DNA of 7,564 nucleotides, taken from contig JAZDMB010000010.1 in assembly GCA_043801445.1 (NCBI GenBank), positions 1 to 7,564 of the forward strand. The letters are read 5' to 3'. The position numbers were made by a program, and so were the translations under genes. The notes below the pieces were generated by a model that was not told the DNA's origin, did no database searches, and was given only the letters and a program-made list of their open reading frames with translations. The stretch's first letter is position 1. The number at the start of each line of letters is the position of its first letter. The stretch is from JAZDFP01 sp043801445 (lineage in GTDB: Bacteria; Planctomycetota; MHYJ01; JACQXL01). Positions 1 to 4,815 of the stretch are shown here, one piece after another.

Positions 1-123
1 GCACTTGCGTACTTACAAGCCAAAGAGGCTATCTCTGAGATAACCAAGTTATTATCAGATTCAGATGCAGGGGTGCGTGAAGCAGCAAAAGAAGCCATTA
101 GTAAGTTACAAGCCATAAAATAA
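1..123 (+). CDS. C-terminal end of a HEAT-repeat-like protein (partial)
   Basis: The frame is open from the first base and ends at a TAA at 121-123, giving 40 residues that finish in ...KLQAIK. The 5' part lies outside the window. The visible sequence resembles one HEAT or PBS-lyase-type helical repeat: a helix with alternating Leu/Ile, a short 'SDSDAGVRE' turn, and a second helix 'AAKEAISKLQ'. The turn pattern D-x-x-x-V-R-x-x-A is the usual signature of such repeats, which generally act as protein-binding scaffolds. Nothing about the partner or the full domain content can be seen. The fragment lies upstream of and in the same direction as the lipoprotein gene, with an 89-bp gap (124-212) in which I see no convincing promoter or hairpin. 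Confidence 0.6.
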   Translation, partial: ALAYLQAKEAISEITKLLSDSDAGVREAAKEAISKLQAIK

Positions 124-212
124 GTCTAAAGAGAGTTACAGTGTTATCTCTATAGGGATTAGACAGGAACTTGTTTAAATTATTTCTGATAATAAATAAG
201 AAATGAGAAAGT

Positions 213-1073
213 ATGAAGAAAGTAATTTTAATAATCGCTTCGGTTTTTGTTTTTATAAGTTGCGCGCATAATAACACTATAGATTATACTGCAGAGAAAA
301 TGGCTAAGTTGGAAAAAACAACCTACGCGCCGGTTGAAGGAAAGTTTATAGGTATCTGGCCGGGTGATAGTTTAATAACTAACAACGAACAGGCACAGCA
401 GATTTTTGATATGGGTATCCGCGGAATGTTTTTGGGCGATACCTGGTGGTGGCCGGATTATTACAAGGGTTTTAATAACATTGATGAATTTTATGAAGCC
501 GTAAAGATATTCCCGGTTAAGATGAAACCGATTGTAAGAGATGACTATGAATCTGAAATAATCAAATACCCATGCCAATATTATTACGTCGGTGAATATA
601 TTCTTAACGATTTAGGCGTAGCTTATGTTGAAAAAAGAATAGCTTCGGTAAAGAAAATAAGGCCGGAATCTGTTCTTATCGTTGACGATACGTTCCGTTT
701 ATTCAGAGGCAGGGTAAAGGTTTTGGATTGCGGCTATATGTATTCGGCTTATGAGGATTTAAAGGAATTATTGGGCAGCGGTATAGGATTGACGGTTGCT
801 TCGGACCAAAGCGGCGCATGGCGTAAAATGAAAAAGAAATTCGGCGATAAATTTTTTATGGGCTGGATATTCGGTGAAAATAAATGCGATGAATATGAAT
901 CGCTTTTCCGAACTGCCGATGAATTAGGTTTAACCGGTATCTGGGTTTACTTCGGTAACAATGAACTTAAAACGCGCGATGAGGCGATAAAACATTTATA
1001 CCAAATATGTGAAACCGCAGTAAAGACAGGCTGGTTAAAATATGGGGATAAGCCGGCATTGATTGATAAATGA
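213..1073 (+). CDS. Putative lipoprotein of unknown function, possibly TIM-barrel-like
   Basis: A 286-residue protein. Residues 1-16 form a typical lipoprotein signal (KK, hydrophobic stretch, then F-I-S before Cys17), so the mature protein is probably lipidated and faces the periplasm or cell surface. I do not recognise the family. The body alternates hydrophobic strands with amphipathic helices, for example 'FIGIWPGD' near 45-52, 'GIRGMFLGDTWWW' near 68-80, 'SVLIVDD' near 153-159, 'GIGLTVASD' near 190-198 and 'GIWVYFG' near 242-248. This is compatible with a TIM barrel such as a glycosidase-like fold. The aromatic cluster W78-W79-W80 and acidic strand ends (D158-D159, D198) could line a pocket. 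That is inference, and no catalytic motif is claimed. The start ATG has only a weak upstream GAGAA. The gene ends in tandem stops TGA-TAA (1071-1076). It converges on htpX. Confidence 0.8.
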   Translation: MKKVILIIASVFVFISCAHNNTIDYTAEKMAKLEKTTYAPVEGKFIGIWPGDSLITNNEQAQQIFDMGIRGMFLGDTWWWPDYYKGFNNIDEFYEAVKIFPVKMKPIVRDDYESEIIKYPCQYYYVGEYILNDLGVAYVEKRIASVKKIRPESVLIVDDTFRLFRGRVKVLDCGYMYSAYEDLKELLGSGIGLTVASDQSGAWRKMKKKFGDKFFMGWIFGENKCDEYESLFRTADELGLTGIWVYFGNNELKTRDEAIKHLYQICETAVKTGWLKYGDKPALIDK

Positions 1074-1126
1074 TAAATCACTAAGTAGGTAAATAAGATT
1101 TCAGGGATAGTTGCAGGTTTGATATT

Positions 1127-1168
1127 AGTATATAGTATGTAGTATACAGTATGAAGTATGTAGAAGGT
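1127..1168. repeat. Period-7 low-complexity array (AGTATNN)
   Basis: Five consecutive heptamers fit AGTATNN without a slip (1127-1161), with last two bases AT, GT, AC, GA and GT. A decayed sixth unit AGAAGGT follows. The array lies in the convergent gap between the lipoprotein gene and htpX, and no ORF accounts for it. The unit length is the same as that of the arrays flanking the four-helix-bundle gene at 2862-2917 and 3286-3313. The unit sequence differs (AGTATGT here, AGTTGTT or AGATGTT there). Confidence 0.75.
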
Positions 1169-1190
1169 AGGGTAAGAGAAGAAACGTAAA

Positions 1191-1250
1191 TTCACCGCAG
1201 AGGTGCAAAGGACGCAGAGAATTTCTTTATGTCTTGGTGTCTTTGTGGCT
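1191..1250. repeat. Composite intergenic repeat (CACCGCAGAGG / CACAAAGACACC type)
   Basis: The + strand begins with TTCACCGCAGAGG and continues through GACGCAGAGAA. The second half, read on the minus strand, starts GCCACAAAGACACCAAGAC. The two halves are therefore arranged head to head. From memory, near-identical strings recur between genes in many unrelated environmental bacterial genomes. Here the element fills the gap downstream of htpX. It does not form a GC-rich hairpin with a U tract, so I do not call it a terminator. The rest of the gap 1074-1287 shows only the period-7 array and unremarkable AT-rich sequence. Confidence 0.6.
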
Positions 1251-1287
1251 AAATTGCATTTTCTAACGGGGCAGGGGGTATATAATA

Positions 1288-2229
1288 TTAAGGCGTGGGT
1301 TTGGGTGGCTGATATATATAAGCCATTTGTTTGAGTCTGTTTATGCGTTCTTTCATCGGCGGATGTGTGGCAAATAAATTGGCAAGGAATCCCTCGCGGT
1401 TGGTGAAACTTCTGCCTAAAGGGTCGGCAATGCAGAGATGGGCTACGCCTTGTTTGATAGATTTGGTTGGTTCAGAGGCATTTTCTATCTTTTCCAAAGC
1501 GCTGGATAGCGCTAACGGATTCCGGATGATTTCAGCGCCTGAGGCATCGGCCAGATATTCACGTTTGCGCGAAATAGCCATCGCCATCATCTGGGCGATT
1601 ATCGGCGCCAAAATGATAAATATCAGCCAGATAACAAATGGAATTATCGCGCCTGCTTTTGCCTTGCCGCGGGAACGTCCTATATAAAGCATACTTCGCA
1701 TGGACCAGTTTGATAACAGAACAATTGCTCCGACTAATGCGGCGATAATGGTCATCAGGCGGATATCGTAATTACGGATGTGGCTCATCTCGTGGCTGAT
1801 TACTCCCTGTAATTCATCACGATTGAGCTTTTCCAGTAGTCCTTCGGTAATGGCGATGCTTGAGTGTTCGGGGTTACGGCCGGTGGCAAAGGCATTTGGG
1901 TCAGCATCAGGAATGATATAGACTTTGGGCATAGGCAGACCTGACGCAATCTTGACTTCCTCCACGATATTATAGAACTGGCGTTCTTTTATGTTTGCCT
2001 GATTAATCGGTCGGGCCTGAGTGGAATACAGGACGATTTTATCGCCGCTATAGTAGGTGCCTATGACCGCGATTATGGAAACAATAAGCGCGATTGCGGT
2101 GCCGATGGGTAAGCCGCCCATATATAAAGAATCAAATCCAAAGCCGATAAAGCAAAAGAAGGCAATAAATATCAGCATTATCAGCCAGGTGTAACGGCGA
2201 TTGTGTTTTTGCTGTTCGTAGATATTCAT
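1288..2229 (-). CDS. htpX: HtpX-type M48 family membrane zinc metalloprotease
   Basis: A 313-residue membrane protease of the HtpX family, which in characterised bacteria cleaves damaged or misfolded membrane proteins. The zinc motif HEMSH is at residues 146-150 (ligands His146 and His150, catalytic Glu147). The third ligand is Glu224 in 'RKREYLADASGAE'. Other family marks are 'NAFATGRNP' (112-120) and the C-terminal 'FATHPPMKERI' (286-296). Hydrophobic segments near 15-32, 40-60, 158-175 and 195-218 give the expected four membrane spans, with the active site between the second and third. The length matches the family (about 290-320). It is the last gene of the minus-strand string, 57 bp after lemA copy B; LemA-HtpX neighbourhood is common. 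The start has no recognisable Shine-Dalgarno sequence. A repeat ends 10 bp upstream of it. Confidence 0.95.
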   Translation of the reverse strand: MNIYEQQKHNRRYTWLIMLIFIAFFCFIGFGFDSLYMGGLPIGTAIALIVSIIAVIGTYYSGDKIVLYSTQARPINQANIKERQFYNIVEEVKIASGLPMPKVYIIPDADPNAFATGRNPEHSSIAITEGLLEKLNRDELQGVISHEMSHIRNYDIRLMTIIAALVGAIVLLSNWSMRSMLYIGRSRGKAKAGAIIPFVIWLIFIILAPIIAQMMAMAISRKREYLADASGAEIIRNPLALSSALEKIENASEPTKSIKQGVAHLCIADPLGRSFTNREGFLANLFATHPPMKERINRLKQMAYIYQPPKPTP

Positions 2230-2239
2230 AAAATTATTT

Positions 2240-2269
2240 GGACACAGATAAACGCAGATTTACGGGATA
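2240..2269. repeat. Period-10 repeat, copy 1 (CGCAGAT family)
   Basis: Three decamers run in phase on the + strand: GGACACAGAT, AAACGCAGAT and a degenerate TTACGGGATA. The same three-unit layout occurs at 4021-4050 in the same orientation, and a diverged inverted copy at 4131-4170. It occupies most of the 57-bp gap between lemA copy B and htpX, stopping 10 bp before the htpX ATG, where a Shine-Dalgarno sequence would be expected. Confidence 0.65.
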
Positions 2270-2286
2270 ATAATATACTACTTTTT

Positions 2287-2850
2287 TTATAAAGCAACCT
2301 GGATGGCTTTGCGTATCACCTCATCTTCTACTTCGAAGAAATCCTCAGATTTAAAGCCGAATATTACGGCAACGATATTAGAAGGGAACATCTGGACTTT
2401 ATTATTATAATCGCGGACATTACCGTTGAAAAACCGTCTGGCTGCGGCAATTTTATCTTCGGTATCGACTAATTCATGCTGGAGTTTCAGGAAGTTTTCA
2501 TTCGCCTTTAATTCTGGATATTTTTCAGCGACCGCAAACAGAGTTTTCAGTGTTCCCAACATCTGATTTTCATCCTGCGCCTGGCTGGCATAGGCGCCTG
2601 TATTATTGAATGCCCGGTTTCGCGCTTCGACGACATTTTCAAATACTGCTTTTTCGTGCGCGGCATAACCCTTGACGGTATTGACTAAATTGGGAATTAA
2701 ATCGTAACGTCTTTTCATCTGGACGTCTATATCAGCCCATGATTCTTTGATATGGTTGCGTAACGAAACGAGTGTATTGTAAATAGCGATGAGAATTATT
2801 AAAGGAACGATAATTATTCCACAGGCGATGAATAAAATTATTAATAACAT
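2287..2850 (-). CDS. lemA: LemA family protein (copy B, htpX-proximal)
   Basis: A 187-residue LemA protein: an N-terminal membrane anchor (about residues 2-23) followed by a helical domain. Family hallmarks are visible: 'KRRYDLIPNLVNTVKGYA' (46-63), 'YPELKANENF' (111-120), the 'ELVDTEDKIAAARRF' helix (126-140) and 'MFPSN' (154-158). The length is typical (about 185-200). The biochemical role of LemA is not established; membrane anchoring and frequent linkage to HtpX suggest envelope stress or membrane-protein turnover. It is a paralogue of the copy at 4204-4770, similar over its full length, but with a different N-terminal segment and a longer insert near 80-98. No Shine-Dalgarno sequence is visible. 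The period-7 array starts 11 bp upstream of the ATG, so insertion of the neighbouring cassette may have removed the original site. Confidence 0.94.
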   Translation of the reverse strand: MLLIILFIACGIIIVPLIILIAIYNTLVSLRNHIKESWADIDVQMKRRYDLIPNLVNTVKGYAAHEKAVFENVVEARNRAFNNTGAYASQAQDENQMLGTLKTLFAVAEKYPELKANENFLKLQHELVDTEDKIAAARRFFNGNVRDYNNKVQMFPSNIVAVIFGFKSEDFFEVEDEVIRKAIQVAL

Positions 2851-2861
2851 AATAGCAAGGT

Positions 2862-2917
2862 GTTAGATGTTAGTTGTTAGATGTTAGTTTTTAGTTGTTA
2901 GTTATTAGATATCAGAT
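2862..2917. repeat. Period-7 array, downstream arm of the four-helix-bundle cassette
   Basis: Eight heptamers fit a loose GTTAGWT consensus in phase on the + strand. The first four alternate GTTAGAT and GTTAGTT; the later units carry single changes (for example ATTAGAT, ATCAGAT). The array runs from 11 bp upstream of the lemA copy B ATG into the 3' end of the four-helix-bundle gene, where it supplies the stop codon (2905-2907) and the last three sense codons. Positions 2891-2908 are an inverted match (16 of 18) to 3291-3308 on the other side of the gene. Confidence 0.8.
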
Positions 2918-3273
2918 TTAGTTTGCAAGGAATTAATAAGTCCTTGAAGCAATCTGCCTATTTCCGCAATTTCATTTTCCAATTCTTCCTTGCTGGCTAC
3001 ATTAAGATATCCTAATTTGTATGACAATTTTATTATAGTAACTACTTCATACTGAGAGCGTAGGGCAATATATAAAAACTGGATAAATTCCTTTTTGGTT
3101 CTACATCCGGAACCCTCGGCGATGTTTAGTGGTAGTGAGGTTGAGGCACGTCTGAATTGAGAGGTAATTCCATAGATTTCATCTTTAGGAAAACTCTTGG
3201 TTTTATTGTAGACTTTTATGCAAAAGTCCATTGCTTTTTGCCAGACGATTAATTTTTCAAACCTATAACTCAT
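2905..3273 (-). CDS. Four-helix-bundle protein of the S23 / 23S rRNA intervening-sequence (IVP) family
   Basis: A 122-residue protein, the normal length for the family. Diagnostic segments are 'FEKLIVWQKAMDF' (5-17), 'FPKDEIYGITSQFRRAS' (28-44), 'SLPLNIAEGSG' (46-56) and 'EFIQFLYIALRSQYEV' (62-77). Family members fold as four-helix bundles that form pentameric rings. They were first found as ORFs inside 23S rRNA intervening sequences and occur widely as stand-alone genes of unknown function; the related Avd protein works with diversity-generating reverse transcriptases. No reverse transcriptase or variable repeat is visible here. The start at 3273 is chosen over one 21 bp further upstream because AGAGGAGG lies just before it and conserved sequence begins at once. 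The gene has its own strong ribosome site and is bracketed by inverted heptamer arrays, so it looks like an inserted cassette and not an original operon member. Confidence 0.93.
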   Translation of the reverse strand: MSYRFEKLIVWQKAMDFCIKVYNKTKSFPKDEIYGITSQFRRASTSLPLNIAEGSGCRTKKEFIQFLYIALRSQYEVVTIIKLSYKLGYLNVASKEELENEIAEIGRLLQGLINSLQTKSDI

Positions 3274-3277
3274 TTTT

Positions 3278-3285
3278 CCTCCTCT
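3278..3285 (-). promoter_or_regulatory. Ribosome binding site fixing the four-helix-bundle start
   Basis: On the minus strand the sequence AGAGGAGG precedes the ATG at 3273 by four A residues. This is a strong site and the reason for rejecting the upstream in-frame ATG at 3294, which lies inside the heptamer array. It appears to belong to the cassette, since the heptamer array starts immediately upstream of it. Confidence 0.8.
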
Positions 3286-3313
3286 AAAAACCAATAACCA
3301 ACAACTAATATCT
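3286..3313. repeat. Period-7 array, upstream arm of the four-helix-bundle cassette
   Basis: Four heptamers run in phase on the + strand: AAAAACC, then AATAACC, AACAACT and AATATCT. The minus strand therefore reads GTT-rich, opposite to the downstream arm. The array begins directly at the cassette's ribosome site and ends 2 bp before the TAG stop of the preceding gene (3316-3318). Its core 3291-3308 pairs with 2891-2908. In minus-strand RNA both mismatches become G-U wobbles, so all 18 positions could pair. Confidence 0.7.
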
Positions 3314-3315
3314 AT

Positions 3316-3996
3316 CTATACTTTACATTCATCCAAAACATAATCAGGTGTTTTTCCATAGAACTTACTGGCAAAATCATACAAGCCGATATACGTTTCC
3401 GGTTTTATTTTCCCTCCGATGTAAAAAGCCAGATGCCTACTGTTGATTTCTATGAAGGGCACCTGAGGAGTCCTTAACAGAAATTCCATCATCTGAGGAT
3501 GAATAATATCGTAGGCGAATTTCTTGTCATCCGATTTGACATAATATTTGCTGCTAAATTCCTTGCTTTCAAAATCAATATCATCAAATCCGATGACTCC
3601 GGCAATCTTATCAAAGAAATTTTCACGTCTGATATACAATGACTTAAAACGCTGTGGAATAATCAAAATGCAGACCGAGTAGTAATGAGTCTGCCTGTTT
3701 TTACCGGCTCCCGTAACATAGACATAATCGAAGATATCCACAGCGCAATTTTCTTTTTTACCGCCTATCACATTGTATGCCTTGCGCGAATGTCCTTCAT
3801 TGAACAGTTTAAAGCTATTATATTCGGTATCTTTATACTCAGAATACTCTTCTAAATAGTTTAAATCCAATTTATGGGCTATTTGCGCCATTGCTTCACG
3901 GCGCTTTTTCTGGGCCTGCAAAATCCATATGATAACCCGTATGATACATACGAGTATAATAGCGCCGAAAATAACGGTAAAAATGATAAGTCCCAT
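3316..3996 (-). CDS. Single-pass membrane protein, possibly DUF3137-like
   Basis: A 226-residue protein with a strong N-terminal membrane segment (about 2-27, followed by basic QKKRRE at 29-34). The soluble domain probably faces the cytoplasm. It has beta-rich segments ('NCAVDIFDYVYVTG' 83-96, 'YYSVCILIIPQRF' 105-117) and an acidic stretch 'DIDFESKEFSSKYYVKSDD' (139-157), followed by a helix 'PQMMEFLL' (167-174). The order 'F..KF.V.S.D...A......MM..LL' recalls DUF3137 proteins, which are often found beside LemA genes. That assignment is tentative and from memory. There is no enzyme motif. The gene sits between the two lemA copies, with a 207-bp repeat-filled gap on its upstream side. An in-frame TAA six bases before the ATG excludes a longer start. 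Only a weak GGA precedes the start. Confidence 0.75.
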   Translation of the reverse strand: MGLIIFTVIFGAIILVCIIRVIIWILQAQKKRREAMAQIAHKLDLNYLEEYSEYKDTEYNSFKLFNEGHSRKAYNVIGGKKENCAVDIFDYVYVTGAGKNRQTHYYSVCILIIPQRFKSLYIRRENFFDKIAGVIGFDDIDFESKEFSSKYYVKSDDKKFAYDIIHPQMMEFLLRTPQVPFIEINSRHLAFYIGGKIKPETYIGLYDFASKFYGKTPDYVLDECKV

Positions 3997-4020
3997 GGTT
4001 TATTCCATATCCGTCAAATA

Positions 4021-4050
4021 GGACGCAGATTTTCGCAGATTAACGCTGAT
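4021..4050. repeat. Period-10 repeat, copy 2 (CGCAGAT family)
   Basis: Three decamers are in phase: GGACGCAGAT, TTTCGCAGAT and TAACGCTGAT. Unit order and orientation match copy 1 at 2240-2269. It is the left half of an imperfect palindrome with 4131-4170 and lies 24 bp upstream of the DUF3137-like gene's start, within a 207-bp gap (3997-4203) that contains no credible gene. Confidence 0.65.
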
Positions 4051-4130
4051 AATTTTTATAAGGAGACCACGAAACCAAGATTGTAATCCCTGTTCTCTTT
4101 ACCTACTTGGCTGGATTCCTTATAAATATT

Positions 4131-4170
4131 AATCTGTGTAGCCTTTAGAGCTCTGTGTTTATCCGCGTTC
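4131..4170. repeat. Period-10 repeat, copy 3, inverted and diverged
   Basis: Read on the minus strand, four decamers run GAACGCGGAT, AAACACAGAG, CTCTAAAGGC and TACACAGATT. Three keep the C-R-x-R-G-A core; the third is degenerate. It faces copy 2 head to head. The outer ends match over 4017-4030 and 4161-4174 (12 of 14). An inner perfect 10-bp inverted repeat TTTATAAGGA lies at 4055-4064 and 4117-4126. Confidence 0.55.
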
Positions 4171-4180
4171 TATTATTAAG

Positions 4181-4216
4181 GGTGGATTCCGATTCACTAT
4201 ACATTAGAATTCCACC
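4181..4216 (-). other. Hairpin spanning the lemA copy A stop codon
   Basis: In minus-strand RNA the arm GGUGGAAUUC (from 4216-4207) can pair with GGAAUCCACC (4190-4181): eight Watson-Crick pairs, one U-G wobble and one A-A mismatch, around a 16-nt loop that contains the UAA stop. The sequence after it (CUUAAUAAU) is AU-rich but not a true U tract, so it could be a weak terminator, a processing site or a 3'-end protector. The call rests on eye-level pairing only. Confidence 0.35.
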
Positions 4217-4770
4217 TTGACTGCCTTGCGTTCTTCAGGATTTTCCACATTGAAGAATTCCGATTCCTTAAATCCGAACATCCCGGCAACAACATTAGAC
4301 GGGAACATCTGGATTTTGTTATTGAATTGCATTACGCCATCATTATAAAACTGGCGGGCGAATGATATCTTATTTTCTGTCGTGGTTAATTCCTCCTGCA
4401 AGGCAAGAAAGTTCTGATTGGCTTTTAGTTCAGGATAAGCCTCGGCAACCGCAAAGAGGCTCTTCAATGCCTGCGTTAAGAATCCTTCTGCCTTAGCTTG
4501 TTCGGCAATATTACCTGAAGCAGATGCCTGCATACAAGCAGAACGCGCCTGAGTTACTTTCTCAAAGGTTGAGCTTTCATGTTTGGCGTAACCTTTGACT
4601 GTATTAACCAGATTCGGTATCAGGTCATAGCGACGTTTCAGCTGGACATCAATCTGAGACCAGGCATTTTTTACCGTGTTGCGTAAGCCGACCAGTCCGT
4701 TGTAGGTGCCAATAAGCCACAATACAATGATTACCACCAGTCCGATTGCACCACCTATTATATATATCAT
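4204..4770 (-). CDS. lemA: LemA family protein (copy A, flotillin-proximal)
   Basis: A 188-residue LemA protein with an N-terminal membrane span (about 2-20) and the family helical domain. It carries 'KRRYDLIPNLVNTVKGYA' (45-62), 'YPELKANQNF' (112-121), 'ELTTTENKISFARQF' (127-141) and 'MFPSN' (155-159). These blocks are nearly the same as in copy B, and the two proteins look about half identical overall, indicating an old duplication. The region 80-98 is Ala/Gln-rich and differs from copy B. The start is well supported by AGGAG five bases upstream. It follows the flotillin stop by 45 bp, with a hairpin in between. Its place between flotillin and the DUF3137-like gene suggests a membrane-scaffold partner role. 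The molecular activity of LemA is unknown. Confidence 0.95.
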   Translation of the reverse strand: MIYIIGGAIGLVVIIVLWLIGTYNGLVGLRNTVKNAWSQIDVQLKRRYDLIPNLVNTVKGYAKHESSTFEKVTQARSACMQASASGNIAEQAKAEGFLTQALKSLFAVAEAYPELKANQNFLALQEELTTTENKISFARQFYNDGVMQFNNKIQMFPSNVVAGMFGFKESEFFNVENPEERKAVKVEF

Positions 4771-4782
4771 ATTTTCTCCTTT

Positions 4783-4809
4783 GCTACACTGCGAAATTCG
4801 CTACGCAGC
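4783..4809 (-). other. Compact RNA hairpin between flotillin and lemA copy A
   Basis: In the minus-strand transcript an 11-nt arm GCUGCGUAGCG faces CGCAGUGUAGC across an AAUUU loop. Ten of 11 positions can pair, three of them as G-U wobbles, with one A-A mismatch. The hairpin lies after the flotillin stop (4816) and just before the lemA Shine-Dalgarno sequence (4776-4780). The wobbles would be A-C clashes on the + strand, so the fold is better in the operon mRNA. It could tune lemA translation or protect upstream mRNA, or be another dispersed repeat. Confidence 0.45.
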
Positions 4810-4815
4810 ACAAGC

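Noticed and set aside
171..199. Promoter upstream of the lipoprotein gene (TTGTTT with GATAAT or AAATAA)
   Set aside because: Spacing is 11 for the better -10, and the alternative at 17 is a poor match; AT-rich sequence gives such hits by chance.
947..1195. 82-codon minus-strand frame in the convergent gap
   Set aside because: Its N-terminal part translates the period-7 array (Tyr/Ile/Leu run) and the rest is antisense to the lipoprotein gene. There is no ribosome site or recognisable domain.
1074..1287. Bidirectional intrinsic terminator in the convergent gap
   Set aside because: No GC-rich stem followed by a T tract is found on either strand, only repeats.
1331..1687. 118-codon + strand frame opposite htpX
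   Set aside because: It is entirely antisense to the C-terminal half of HtpX, with no family likeness and no ribosome site.
2862..2917. CRISPR array
   Set aside because: Units are only 7 bp, contiguous and without spacers, and no cas genes are present.
2905..3273. Diversity-generating retroelement (Avd) based on the four-helix-bundle gene
   Set aside because: No reverse transcriptase, template repeat or variable repeat is visible, and the protein has the general S23/IVP signature.
2905..3273. Insertion within a 23S rRNA gene
   Set aside because: The flanks are protein genes (DUF3137-like and lemA), and no rRNA sequence is seen anywhere in the window.
3274..3294. Upstream start for the four-helix-bundle protein
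   Set aside because: It would place the start in the heptamer array, ahead of the ribosome site, and adds seven residues not typical of the family.
3874..4086. 70-codon + strand frame across the DUF3137-like gene start and the repeat gap
   Set aside because: Half is antisense to a credible gene and half translates the period-10 repeat.
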